Shown here piece after piece: positions 35,954 to 45,489 of a stretch of DNA of 62,222 nucleotides. Position 1 is the stretch's first letter. Each line of letters starts with the position of its first letter. The stretch is from positions 10,558 to 72,779 of the forward strand of contig PDUO01000052.1 of assembly GCA_003008705.1 (NCBI GenBank), in the 5' to 3' direction. Origin of the DNA: Pezicula radicicola. Its lineage: Eukaryota; Ascomycota; Leotiomycetes; Helotiales; Dermateaceae. The notes under the pieces were generated by a model that had not been told where the DNA came from, made no database searches, and worked only from the letters and a program-made list of their open reading frames with translations. Both the position numbers and the translations under genes were made by a program.

Positions 35954-38035
35954 CTTTCTTATTTAAAGAAAGGGGAGTTACAAATTGTGCTAAATGTTGT
36001 GAGTTCGAAATAACTAGTTGTAAAGAGAAAACTGAAAACTTGAGTTGTGGATTGAGAATTGAGTGGGAACAGACAGGCTTATTTATCTCCTGATGTTGCC
36101 TCGGAGTAGATGTTACTGGTGTTGTTACTATGGGTGCTACAAGATTCGTTAAGCGGCGGAACTAAATTAATTAAGCGAGCTGAAGATCTCGGGCGGCGAA
36201 ATGAAACATACACAGCCTGTGGCCGCCGCTTAAAAGACATATTTCTACAAATCGAGTTACTATCTAGTTTTACTTTTTTCAAGGTAAGTTACGTCTGTCG
36301 CACCGAGCTCGGGCCCTAGACTTCCATGCTATATCTAATAGTAGTAAATTGAAAGCCGGTACTAACGGGCCGACATTTGAGTCTAGGAGTTGGATTCTTT
36401 GCAGCTTGATCTCGGGCCGCTAGCTCTATCAAATAGCAATTGCTATGACACCGGGCACTCAAACTGATAGTTATATATAGAAATTAAAAATGGTAGTGTA
36501 ACAGACACTTAACCAGTGGTTTTTATACTCCCTCTTTATATAACTTTTTGGGGTACTAGCTTTAGAGATACGTTCTAACACTCCATTAGTCGATTATACA
36601 CAATATTTCTAAGACTATTAATTACAGTAGGCTTGAAAAGAATAGTCTGAAATAGAGAGATGTATTCTAAAAGCATTTGTTTAGTTTAATTGGCTGGCCC
36701 CTCTGAAACAGAGCCAGTTGTAGTAGTTAACGTAAATAAAGAAATATCCTCCGAGAACTTGTTTCTATATGTAATATCATGGAAATTAGTGCTATAGCTA
36801 CCTATGACAAAATCTGATGAAGTCCTCGGGAAGTGGAATAGAGAAGCAGGAGATTTAAAGAATTGGAACTAAGTTGGAATTGAGTGTTGAGGCTTAATAT
36901 AAAGCCATACTTACTTAGCTTTAGCAAGATTTCTTGCAAAGTAACTTAATAAATTACAAACGGCAGACGATTAACAATTCCACGAATAATTCAACTACGA
37001 AAGGGTCTAAATTTGCTGGTCACTAAGTAAACTCAACAGCGTGCTATTCTAACATACTCGCCAATTATCAAATTGACTAATAAGGTAATGCTTAGTAATC
37101 TTGTAAGGTATTAGCTAATATAATAGTCTAAAAAATTACTACCTACCTACCTACTACTTAATATTAAAAATAAAATTACACTAAAATTATAATTTAATAA
37201 GATAACTAAATAGATAATATATAATTACTTAATAGTTTATATTTTATATTGCTTAATATTTTCTTTATAATTTTCTACTTATATTTTAATAAGTTATAAA
37301 TAATAATTTAGCTCCTAATAAAGTTTTATCTAGTAAGTGCTATAATAATTTATACTTAAATAATAGCTCGATTCTAAATTTATTTTATTTTAAGTATTAT
37401 ATTGATTAATTTAACGTTAAATTAGCTAAATCAACGTCTTATTTGCTAATGGGCACCGAATTAGTTAATGCAGTGTCGAATTAAAATTCGATGAAATTGA
37501 TTTACTAATTCAGTAATTAGCGACGGCGTCGGAACAGTGCTCTAATATCCGGGAAACATGATCAAGTTATAGCAAATGCATATTAGTACACTTCTCAACT
37601 TCTACTTATTCATGTGTATATGAAGGAGCGGGCCGAGTATATCAAAGCCAACTCCTCTTACTCTCTAGCTTCACGAAGTAGAGCTGGCCGAATTCCTGCT
37701 TGCAAAACATAATAACTGACCATGGCCGCTAACTACGTAGATGAGTTCAACAATTTCAGCACGGATACGCCAGATAGAGTACAAATACAAGTTTTCAGAA
37801 TCCTTCGCCGAATTCCAACTTAAATATGAGAACACAGGTACAAGCTTTCGTTCCACTCCGTAGATTTTTGACTCACATTTTGAAACTTTTGTCTGTCCGC
37901 AAAATCTTGCCTCATCTCATATTTTACGTATATCCTCTTGATCCAGTCTTCTTAAGTTATACATATATACAGAATGGGATACAAAAAGAAGCGGAAAGGT
38001 TGACTTTCTAACTAGTACTATGAACAGCTAATGCT
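35954..38035. other. Upstream region then AT-rich tract, no gene
   Basis: The first ~300 bp is the putative promoter/5' UTR of the gene at 34574-35953. From about 36450 the sequence is AT-rich, most extreme at 37080-37430, with no readable family. The small open frames here have no recognisable content. Confidence 0.5.
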
Positions 38036-38060
38036 TTGGAGAGTCTGGCCAGCTCTCCAA
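38036..38060. repeat. Hairpin with TCTGGCCAG loop, copy 1
   Basis: TTGGAGAG, TCTGGCCAG, CTCTCCAA: perfect 8-bp arms around a 9-nt loop. A second hairpin with the same loop and related arms occurs 2 kb downstream at 40024-40046. Possibly part of LTR-type repeats; about 80 bp further on (38117-38141) a sequence complementary to the 3' half of a tRNA resembles a primer-binding site. Confidence 0.5.
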
Positions 38061-38116
38061 TGTATCTAGTTAAGTTCAACTTCTGCGCAAACTATCTACA
38101 AAAGGGGGATATTAGC

Positions 38117-38141
38117 TACCGCCAACACGAATCGAACGCGG
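38117..38141 (+). other. tRNA-complementary, primer-binding-site-like sequence
   Basis: ACCGCCAACACGAATCGAAC and the following GCGG are nearly the reverse complement of a tRNA T-arm and acceptor (GTTCGATTC core). The matching 5' acceptor strand is absent, so it is not a complete tRNA gene. Downstream of an LTR-like hairpin it could be the primer-binding site of a decayed retrotransposon spanning roughly 38.0-40.2 kb. No gag or pol motif is readable between, so this is tentative. Confidence 0.3.
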
Positions 38142-40023
38142 TCTATACTTTTCGATCTCATCCTTGTCCTTTGACTATATAGATCAGCCAATTTGTCGCA
38201 CAGAAAAAGAATCGTACGGGCTTGCAGGTCTCTTTCAAATTGTCTAGGCTATTGCGAATGTATACTTCAGATTAAGTATAAGATTTTGTTGGGCTTAATA
38301 CTTACAGGAATGGGTCTGGGACAGCACAATGTAATTATCATCACTTGACTTTGATATCCTTAGTTGGTTCACTGCTTACAGAAAGTTAGGAGTAAATTAC
38401 TTTAAAGTAATCCTTACACTCTTACAACACCTTCTATACTACTCTTGTCCCTTACCAATCCCATTCTTTATTCTTCTTTACAGCTAGGAATTACAAAAGG
38501 TATGCCTTTCAAGGTTGCTTCGATTCTTTATTTAAGTCTTGTTTAGAATGTTTCTATACTAACTAAAAGATTAGATAGAAATTCTCAACAATATTAAAAC
38601 TCTATAGTATTTCTTGCTAGGTTTATAAAGTAGTAGGTACCCTTGTAATACAAAAATCATTACACCGTTTCCCTCTACTAACCTAAATCCAGGAGAACTA
38701 GTAAAACTAAGATAACTAAAAGGACAGCAAAAAAACAAGACTTTCTAAAGCTTGGTTCTTAAAAACCTCGGCTATTTTCTTAAGAGCCTAGTAACTTCTT
38801 TAAGGCATAGTAGAAGCAGAAGAAAAAAACTTGTACGTATTGAAAAGCTTTATTTAATAAACTATGTTCTTTGCTAATATAATCTATAGCTTAAGACCTC
38901 GAGGTTTCGAACCTACACCTTTATACCTCAACTCTTCCCCCTTATACGAGCAAAGAATTATTATCCTAGTAGCGAAGCCGCCTTATTAACGCCTTTGTCA
39001 ATTATTCAGTCAGAAAAATATCTTACTATAAAGATAGTAGTTGGTGCTTTCTCGCTATTAGCAAGAAACCTAGCTATTGCTTTTGTTACAACCTACGCCC
39101 TTCTATACGTACCAGCTGCTGATAGTAATCAAAACATTCAACCACTTTACCTCCTTAGCAGCCTCTACGTTTATAGATAAGGCCAACAAAATGGTTAAGA
39201 CCACCCATTAAGACTCTAGGAGGAATTTTCTGGTCAATCATCTTGCCGGCCGAATCGCCCTCTACTTTTGTAACGAGAACCATTAGGCACAACTAGGCTC
39301 CAGTCTTAGTTTCTTAGGAATAAGGCCAATACAACACAACGTGCAGAAACGGATAACAATACAATTACCGGCTGCGGCGCCCCGCTCGCCACCAACCCTC
39401 TCTGCCCCAAGCAAGGAGCCTGCCTGATCATCCTCAGATACTAATAGATAACTCTCCATTACACAATTACGAACTAGGAGAAGCTGGTTATCATAACCAG
39501 ACTTCCATGGTATTTTATAGGTCTTCTTAAGGTCCTAAGAGCAGCCCAAGCACTCGTCTTGCAGCTACTACAGACTATGCTAGTAGTTTCTACAGAAGTC
39601 TTCCATCACCACCTTGAGTGCCACATCACGATGCAGTCCATACACTGTGTGATGTGACGCAGATGGTTGAGATGGTTTGTTATCGAAACTTCTTAGTTCG
39701 CAAAAACTATTCAACAACTTGAAGAATAGTGTCTCTGAAGAGATCTAGAGCCGAGCATTCTGCATTAATAATACTCGGTCTCAATGAATCCTATACAACC
39801 TCGTGGTGGCACCTTTGATACAACTACAATCTAATGGCGAATATGCCTTGAAGTTTTAACTCTTTCGACTATCGAAGATACCATTTCTTGCACTATATTC
39901 TTGCTATATGGATGAACAGACCAGAGAAATTTTAGTGGGGTTTATAGATTGGAAATTTTAGTCTTCTTCTTTACCTTCCTTGTTTGTATAATTATCTACA
40001 TCTATTCTTATACTTTTGTTTTT
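38142..40023. other. Degraded tract, possible retrotransposon interior
   Basis: No recognisable protease, integrase, RT or RNase H motif on either strand. A more GC-rich patch at about 39180-39700 has fragments of open frame but nothing attributable. It could be the interior of a RIP-destroyed LTR element. Confidence 0.35.
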
Positions 40024-40046
40024 CAAAGAGTCTGGCCAGCTCTTTG
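40024..40046. repeat. Hairpin with TCTGGCCAG loop, copy 2
   Basis: CAAAGAG, TCTGGCCAG, CTCTTTG: perfect 7-bp arms. Compared with copy 1 the stem differs by GG to AA on one arm and CC to TT on the other, so pairing is kept and both differences are RIP-type transitions. Confidence 0.5.
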
Positions 40047-40080
40047 TAAAATATTAGTATTATATAAGGTGCTTGTTTAA

Positions 40081-40200
40081 GTGTTCCTTAATTTAGTATC
40101 TTGTGTATTAGCGCTCTATACAAATTTGTATAGGGGGGAGATAGTCGAAGAACAGCCGTCTTTGTAGCGCCATGTATCTACTTAAGAATCCAAGCTACAA
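40081..40200 (+). repeat. Dispersed repeat with GGGGGAGATAGTCGAAGAACAG, copy 1
   Basis: Shares with 43481-43565, in direct orientation, the order GTGTTCC, TTAGTATCTTGT, TAGGGGGGAGATAGTCGAAG, AACAG, GTCTT, then GCGCCATGTATCTACTTAAG. The purine-rich GGGGGGAGAT followed by a conserved start resembles the polypurine tract and LTR start of a copia-type element (inference). Confidence 0.6.
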
Positions 40201-40289
40201 TTAGGTTATGCATCGCAATTCAATTACTACTACACAACACATTGTATAGACATTATTCAAATACAATATCTACGAAAATAATACTAATT

Positions 40290-41105
40290 AATTAGGTCTG
40301 GTGTGTATGGCCAAATACAGGCCTAATACGTTTTGTGGGTTGTGGCAAAGGCACGGCTTGATTTCACTTACAGTGCTTATACTATTCAGCGTCATTTGGC
40401 GAATTTTCGACCTACGCTATATCCCTTTCTGTAGCTCGCGGCCCTCCTACTTGGATGTAGGACGTGTATAGTAAAATACATACATTTTTTGGTGGTAGAA
40501 TTCTCTGGGTGCCGAATCCTTGTAGGGTTAGCCTCAAGCCACAGAAAGGGATACCTTAAAAACTAGTTTACTTTTATAATAGAAGCTAATAAAACACAAC
40601 CTTATAGTTAATTAAATTACTTAAAATTAAGGTATAATAATGAGATGCCTTACTTCTATTTATAGTATAATTTATAAAGGGTTTAAATAAGAATTATAGA
40701 AGTTTAAAATTTTATAGGTAAATAAAAGAGCTTAATTTATATATAAAAAGTATTATTTTTATATATAAATGTAAAAAATAAAAGTAAGCTCTCTTACTTA
40801 TATTTTTACTTATTTTCNTTAATTAATAATAATAATATATAAAGTATATAAAAATCTATAAAATTTAAATAATAGGTTATTAATATAGCTAAGAATAATA
40901 AGCTCTTAAATTATTAATATAGAATAAGTAGTTTTAAAGTTATTATTGAATTTGTATTCGAGAGGGTAAATATAATTCATAGGTCCATAGTACAGGCCGA
41001 AATTCGGCAAATGACACTGAATAACACAAGCACTATAGTTTCGGCCTGGGCCGCCTGCATCTAAAACAGGCTTAATAAATTTGTATATGACCGAAAGCCA
41101 GCTGC
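40290..41105. mobile_element. Inverted-repeat element (nonautonomous DNA transposon-like)
   Basis: Left arm near 40340-40420 (AGTGCTTATACTATTCAGCG, TCATTTGGCGAATTTTCG) pairs imperfectly with the right arm near 40985-41075 (CGAAATTCGGCAAATGACAC, TGAATAACACAAGCACT). The core (40560-40980) is nearly pure AT with no gene and holds one ambiguous base at 40818. Outer boundaries are approximate. A smaller palindromic element sits at its left side (40417-40555). Confidence 0.5.
40417..40555. mobile_element. Small TIR element (about 140 bp)
   Basis: TATATCCCTTTCTGTAGCT near 40417 is matched by the inverse AGCCACAGAAAGGGATACC near 40537-40555. Interior is GC-rich relative to surroundings and non-coding. 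Likely a MITE next to or nested in the larger inverted-repeat element. Confidence 0.5.
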
Positions 41106-41720
41106 TCGCTCCTAGTAATATAGTAATATAGATACAAAAAAGGGTTGATAGAAAGAAACATCCTTATTATCTTTACAATTCCCCGCCCTTGTTACTAAAG
41201 AATAATTCTTATCACTTAAACCTCAATCTTAAATCAATTTCAAGCACGATCCCTCCTCTCCTCCTCTATTCCTCTGGCCGAAGACCCCGAGTTAGACTAA
41301 ACAATAATAAGAAAAAGCTAGTAGAAAAACTTTTACTCTTTTAAGCTATTTTAAAGCTGGTAAGTTGTGGTCTAAGTCATTAATTATTGTAGGTAACCGA
41401 GACATCAAAAGACAATAATAAAACATATTGGTTATGTGTCTCTCCGCCTCTTTGTCCCTTAGTTTTACACTCAATCATCTAGTTTTGCCATCTTTAGAAA
41501 CAAGTTGCTTGCAAGTTGCAAATTTATGACGTTTATGGACGCATAGTACATGCGATACAGTGGGGTGCCGGTTTTAAGGTATAGAGCCTGGGTATTCATT
41601 TGTATATAAGATTTTCCCTCTCGCCAATCGATCCTTCATCTCAAAGCATCTCTCCTTCTTCCTTTTATCTCTCCCTCTCCTTCTCTCTCCCCTCTTGCTC
41701 TCAACTTCTGTTCCTAAACC
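41106..41720. promoter_or_regulatory. Upstream region of the Zn2Cys6 gene
   Basis: AT-rich in its first half; from about 41630 a strong CT-rich tract (CTCTCCTTCTTCC...) precedes the ATG at 41721, typical of fungal pyrimidine-rich core promoters and 5' leaders. No specific binding site assigned. Confidence 0.45.
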
Positions 41721-43168
41721 ATGTCTACCCACCTCCTAATTCGACCCCATCACCTACAAAGCCACCAAGGCACTCGCCGCAGAATACGCAGAAAGGCACA
41801 ACGTTTTGAAGCTGTCAGTCGTCTCTTTGCATTTTTATTCCATGGGCGTGGTTGTCTATTTGTTTCTGCTTCTTTGTTTTCATCTTTCGTCTTTTCATTT
41901 CTTTCTACAGAGTACCTACCTACCTGCTACACACCAACTCTAGCTAACCCTTCGTCGTCGGCACAACAGTGTACAGCATGTCGAGAGCGCAAGATCCGAT
42001 GCATCAAGCCAGGAAGCGACAGGCAGTGTGGGAGTTGCAAAGCCAGCCACCGAGATTGCAGCTTCGTGCTATGCAAGGTATAATGACCAACAAAGTGGTG
42101 CGTGTACAATAAATACTGACTTCGTTAAAGACAGACCCTATAGAAGACTCGTCAGGATTAGATCGAAACCTCGAGCAAGACAAAGACAACGAGAAGAATG
42201 ACACGCCTCGAACTCCGTTGCCACCATCTTTATCATCATCATCTTCTTCTTCTTCTTCATCGTCGTCGTCTGCTGCTGCTTCTCTTTCAACACCAACAAC
42301 ACCACTAAATATCAATTCCACGCCGATGGCTCAGACCCTATGCCCACCACCACTTGAAGCACCACGCCCCCGTACGACACGAGTCGCAAAGGCCCTCACC
42401 CACCTTCCATGGACCTGTAATTTGCACCTTCGCAACCTCGGTATGCAGGGTTTAGATGGTGCGGCATGGAGGTGTGGCGGGCATGAGTATGAGTATGACT
42501 ACTGTCATACGAAGAAGGATACCACAACTGCTGCTGCTGGTACGGCAACAGCGATTAACCCTTATCAGCTACTAGAGCCAGTCTGGAGTGAGAGTGCGGT
42601 GTCTGATTTGGATGTGGTTGTGCATGCTTCTTCTGGCGATAATAGTGGGAATGCGAGTGGTGGATTAGACTTGATGGCTGATGGTCTTCCATTCCCTTGT
42701 GGTGCTTTTCTCAATGCTACTACGCGGGAGTGGGCGTATACGGGTGGCAGTAGCTGTGATGTTGGATTTGGTATGGTTTCCCATACCAGCGGTGTTGGTG
42801 GTGAATGTGTGGCAAAGAATGGAGATGGTAGTGGATGCACTTCTTGTCGATTAAATACGGGGGCTTATGGGTCAAATTTGATACATCATGGTGGATTGGG
42901 CTTGATGGGTACAACCGTTCCATTGAGGGGTGGTGCTATACCTAATGCTGTCTGCAATGGCAGCATTGGTACAGACCTCGATTTTGGATCTGGCTTTGCA
43001 TTTGCGTCCTGTCCTGGCGGCGTTGGTGGCAGTGGTGATGGTGATGGTGGTTATAATGGGGCGTACCCACAGCTTCTCCCCTCCCTTCTTCCCTTGCTTC
43101 CACCCACTTCAGCTTGGGATCCTGACTTATACATCAACAAAAACAACAACAACAACAACTTCCCCTGA
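41721..43168 (+). CDS. Zn(II)2Cys6 fungal-type transcription factor
   Basis: Intact gene, 464 aa if only the clear intron is spliced (42078-42130, donor GTATAA, acceptor AAAG; the frame joins FVLCK to TDPIEDSS). The binuclear zinc cluster, CTACRERKIRC, IKPGSDRQ, CGSCKASHRDC, has the canonical C-x2-C-x6-C-x8-C-x2-C-x6-C spacing and lies at 41970-42059. It is followed by a run of 13 Ser, then regions rich in Gly and Asn, ending in NNNNNNFP. No fungal_trans regulatory domain is evident, so this belongs to the short Zn2Cys6 class. The first exon is uncertain: 41814-41912 looks like a 99-nt in-phase intron, and another frame just upstream reads the protein-like TYKATKALAAEYAERHNV. Family members regulate nearby or dispersed target genes; none can be named here. 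Confidence 0.75.
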
Positions 43169-43858
43169 TAATGCCTCGAGCAAGGAACAATTTCTTCTCT
43201 TGTCCTTCTTTCCCAGATTGGTCTTTGGCTTCTGATTTGGATCCTCGTTTACACATTAACAATAACAACAAACACAAGGTCCCTCGAGAAAAAAACCCCA
43301 CTTCTTCTACTACTGCTAGTAAAATACAGATAGATTATTATTAGAGAATTAAATCCTATTTACACTATTAAAACATCGGCAAATTACTCGAAACCCCCCN
43401 CCCCCCCCCTTCTAAGGGGCTTTTATTACTTTGCTACACCCTAAGAAAGGGGGTGTACGAGTAAGAGCTTAGCGACATCGAGTGTTCCCTAATTAGGTAT
43501 CTTGTATAGGGGGAGATAGTCGAAGAACAGTAGTCTTAGCGATGCTATGTATCCACTTAAGTATAATTGGATCAATTAATTACCTTAGGCGTCGTAATTC
43601 ATTTGCCTTTGGTGTTGTAATTCTTGGTATTTCACGGGAAGGTGGTCACGAGTGTTCCACTTTATATAAGGAAAATAAATATCTAGGGAGGAGAACGGAA
43701 GAGACCTCATTAGGAAATGCGTTTTTAGGTAATTTGCAAGCCTTTCGAGGGCAAGAAGGGATTGTTTTAAGTAAGAACTCAAATTATAAAAAATGTTATA
43801 GGTGTGGAGTGCTAACACAAAGAAGATCCCAAACAATAGATTAAAAATCAAAACCTCC
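43169..43858. other. Intergenic region with C-run and dispersed repeat
   Basis: No supported gene. Contains a C-homopolymer with an ambiguous base (43395-43409, N at 43400), then the dispersed repeat copy at 43481-43565. It separates the convergent 3' ends of the Zn2Cys6 gene and paralogue B. Confidence 0.5.
43481..43565 (+). repeat. Dispersed repeat with GGGGGAGATAGTCGAAGAACAG, copy 2
   Basis: GAGTGTTCCCTAATTAGG, TATCTTGTATAGGGGGAGAT, AGTCGAAGAACAG, then GTCTTAGCGATGCTATGTAT and CCACTTAAG. Homologous to 40081-40200 in the same orientation. Confidence 0.6.
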
Positions 43859-45064
43859 CTACTTATGCCTCAAATCGTTCAACTTGCGAAGCAATACCCC
43901 CTCAACATAAATCAGCTCGTTCTGCTGCACCTCCACCTCCGCCGCTAACCCAAGCAACTCGGAACGTTTATCCGCTGAGATTAGATCTTCCTTTGGGAGA
44001 CTACTCTTCCTTGTTGTTGGCTCTACTGGCCCTTCGCGATCTAGGACTGGTGATTTAAGGCCTGGAGCTGGCCTAAAGAGTTGGTCGATCTCTTCGAATT
44101 GGTTGTATTTGTGATCGGGGTGGTTGGTTTGGTTATGGTTATGGTTATTGTGGCTGCTTTGATTTTCATCATGATGGCTTTGGGCATGGGTGTTTGACAC
44201 GTTCGGAGATGATGTAGAATTGCTAGTTTCTACAGATGGATCAATGGGTGAGACGTGGGAGGGAAGGTGTGGTGGACCTGTAGGTGATTGAGACAAAGAA
44301 ACGGATGTTGATTTCCTGAGTGGTCTTGGGTTGGTTTTGGCCCGTGTTGTCTTATCGGAATTAAGAACAGCAAAACGAGAACTCAGAGGGGGAAGATTAT
44401 TTTCTATTCTTCTAGTAGTTTCCTCCCCCGTCTTCTCGAGAGGTGGCAAGGCGCTAGTAGGTGTATCCCCGAGTGTATTCGAGGAGGGATTGAGAGACCA
44501 GGTATGGCGGATAGGAGAAGGCGCACCAGAGAGTTCATCTTGGAAGTCTTCTTGTATACTTTGAACATTAGAGTCTTGATGAGGTGAGATGATTGTAGAA
44601 GGTGATGGATGTGCTGGCTTTGAGTTTGTTGTTAGACTCTCTGTTGTGGTTGCTGTTGTTGGGCTCAAAGAGACTGACGTCCCATTACCGCTCTCCTCTA
44701 GCTTAGCCCAGCTCCTTACTATCCTCCTCTTGACTTTCGTATCGACAATATCCCGAATCGTCTCGCCTAGATCATTCCTTAGCTCCTCATTATTGCAGAG
44801 CTCTAGGCCAAGATCACGAAATAACTCTAGCGAGAGGTGGAAGTCCTTAAGTCTACTTTCAGAAATCTTTGCACCTCTGGCCTTTGTGTCCGAGGCGAAT
44901 TGGATAAAGTCGGCCGACGTCATTATATAATTTTCGAGCGTGGACGTTTGGTCCTTGGACCATTGGAATGGGTGGTAGCTTCGTAGTGTCCTGACTGGTC
45001 GACCCATTATGGTTTGTTCGGATTCGGACTCTGCATCGCTCTCGATGGCATTGTTGTGGCTCAT
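43859..45064 (-). CDS. Unnamed conserved-family protein, paralogue B (intronless)
   Basis: 401 aa from MSHNNAIESDAESESEQ. The N-terminal domain is homologous to the gene at 34574-35953: GRPVRTLRSYHPFQW against GWPIATLRSNNRFDW; FIQFASDTK against FLQFAKANN; ISESRLKDFHLS against ITETKLRMFNLS; then an Asp/Lys-rich helix (LGETIRDIVDTKVKRRIVR). The middle (about residues 110-330) is Ser/Thr/Asn-rich with an NHNHNQTNH run; the C-terminus is a predicted helix or coiled coil (ELLGLAAEVEVQQNELIYVE). An upstream frame stays open through a minisatellite, but paralogue A starts just before the shared domain and the ATG at 45064 has the same placement, so I chose it. No introns, no RIP stops. No known domain recognised. 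Confidence 0.75.
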   Translation of the reverse strand: MSHNNAIESDAESESEQTIMGRPVRTLRSYHPFQWSKDQTSTLENYIMTSADFIQFASDTKARGAKISESRLKDFHLSLELFRDLGLELCNNEELRNDLGETIRDIVDTKVKRRIVRSWAKLEESGNGTSVSLSPTTATTTESLTTNSKPAHPSPSTIISPHQDSNVQSIQEDFQDELSGAPSPIRHTWSLNPSSNTLGDTPTSALPPLEKTGEETTRRIENNLPPLSSRFAVLNSDKTTRAKTNPRPLRKSTSVSLSQSPTGPPHLPSHVSPIDPSVETSNSTSSPNVSNTHAQSHHDENQSSHNNHNHNQTNHPDHKYNQFEEIDQLFRPAPGLKSPVLDREGPVEPTTRKSSLPKEDLISADKRSELLGLAAEVEVQQNELIYVEGVLLRKLNDLRHK

Positions 45065-45084
45065 AATGTTTGTTGGCGAGGAAT

Positions 45085-45480
45085 GAATGAGTAGATGAAT
45101 GAATGAGTAGATGAATGAATGAGTAGATGAATGAATGAGTAGATGAATGAATGAGTAGATGAATGAATGAGTAGANNNNNNNNNNNNNNNNNNNNNNNNN
45201 NNNNNNNNNNNNNNNNNNNNNNNNNNNNNNNNNNNNNNNNNNNNNNNNNNNNNNNNNNNNNNNNNNNNNNNNNNNNNNNNNNNNNNNNNNNNNNNNNNNN
45301 NNNNNNNNNNNNNNNNNNNNNNNNNNNNNNNNNNNATGAATGAATGAGTAGATGAATGAATGAGTAGATGAATGAATGAGTAGATGAATGAATGAGTAGA
45401 TGAATGAATGAGTAGATGAATGAATGAGTAAATGAATGAATGAGTAAATGAATGAATGAGTAAATGAATGAATGAGTAGA
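45085..45480. repeat. 16-bp minisatellite (GAATGAATGAGTAGAT)n with assembly gap
   Basis: Tandem 16-bp units on both sides of a 160-N gap (45176-45335), the last few units (about 45420-45475) carrying GTAAAT in place of GTAGAT. On the minus strand no unit contains a stop in any frame, so three units (48 nt) encode the same 16-residue cycle whatever the frame. It lies immediately upstream of the ATG of paralogue B, in its 5' leader or promoter. True copy number is unknown because of the gap. Confidence 0.9.
45176..45335. other. Assembly gap (160 N)
   Basis: N run inside the minisatellite; probably an unresolved repeat expansion. Confidence 0.99.
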
Positions 45481-45489
45481 CGAATGTTG

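Noticed and set aside
38117..38195. Possible tRNA gene on the minus strand (T-loop GTTCGATTC, plausible total length)
   Set aside because: The 5' acceptor strand does not pair with the 3' strand and the anticodon arm is not formed; a primer-binding-site-like remnant is more plausible.
38885..38915. GAGGTTTCGAACCTAC resembling a tRNA T-arm
   Set aside because: Stem pairing is only three or four base pairs and no D or anticodon arm follows at the right spacing on either strand.
45085..45480. CRISPR-like array
   Set aside because: Units are contiguous 16-bp tandem repeats without unique spacers, and the genome is eukaryotic.
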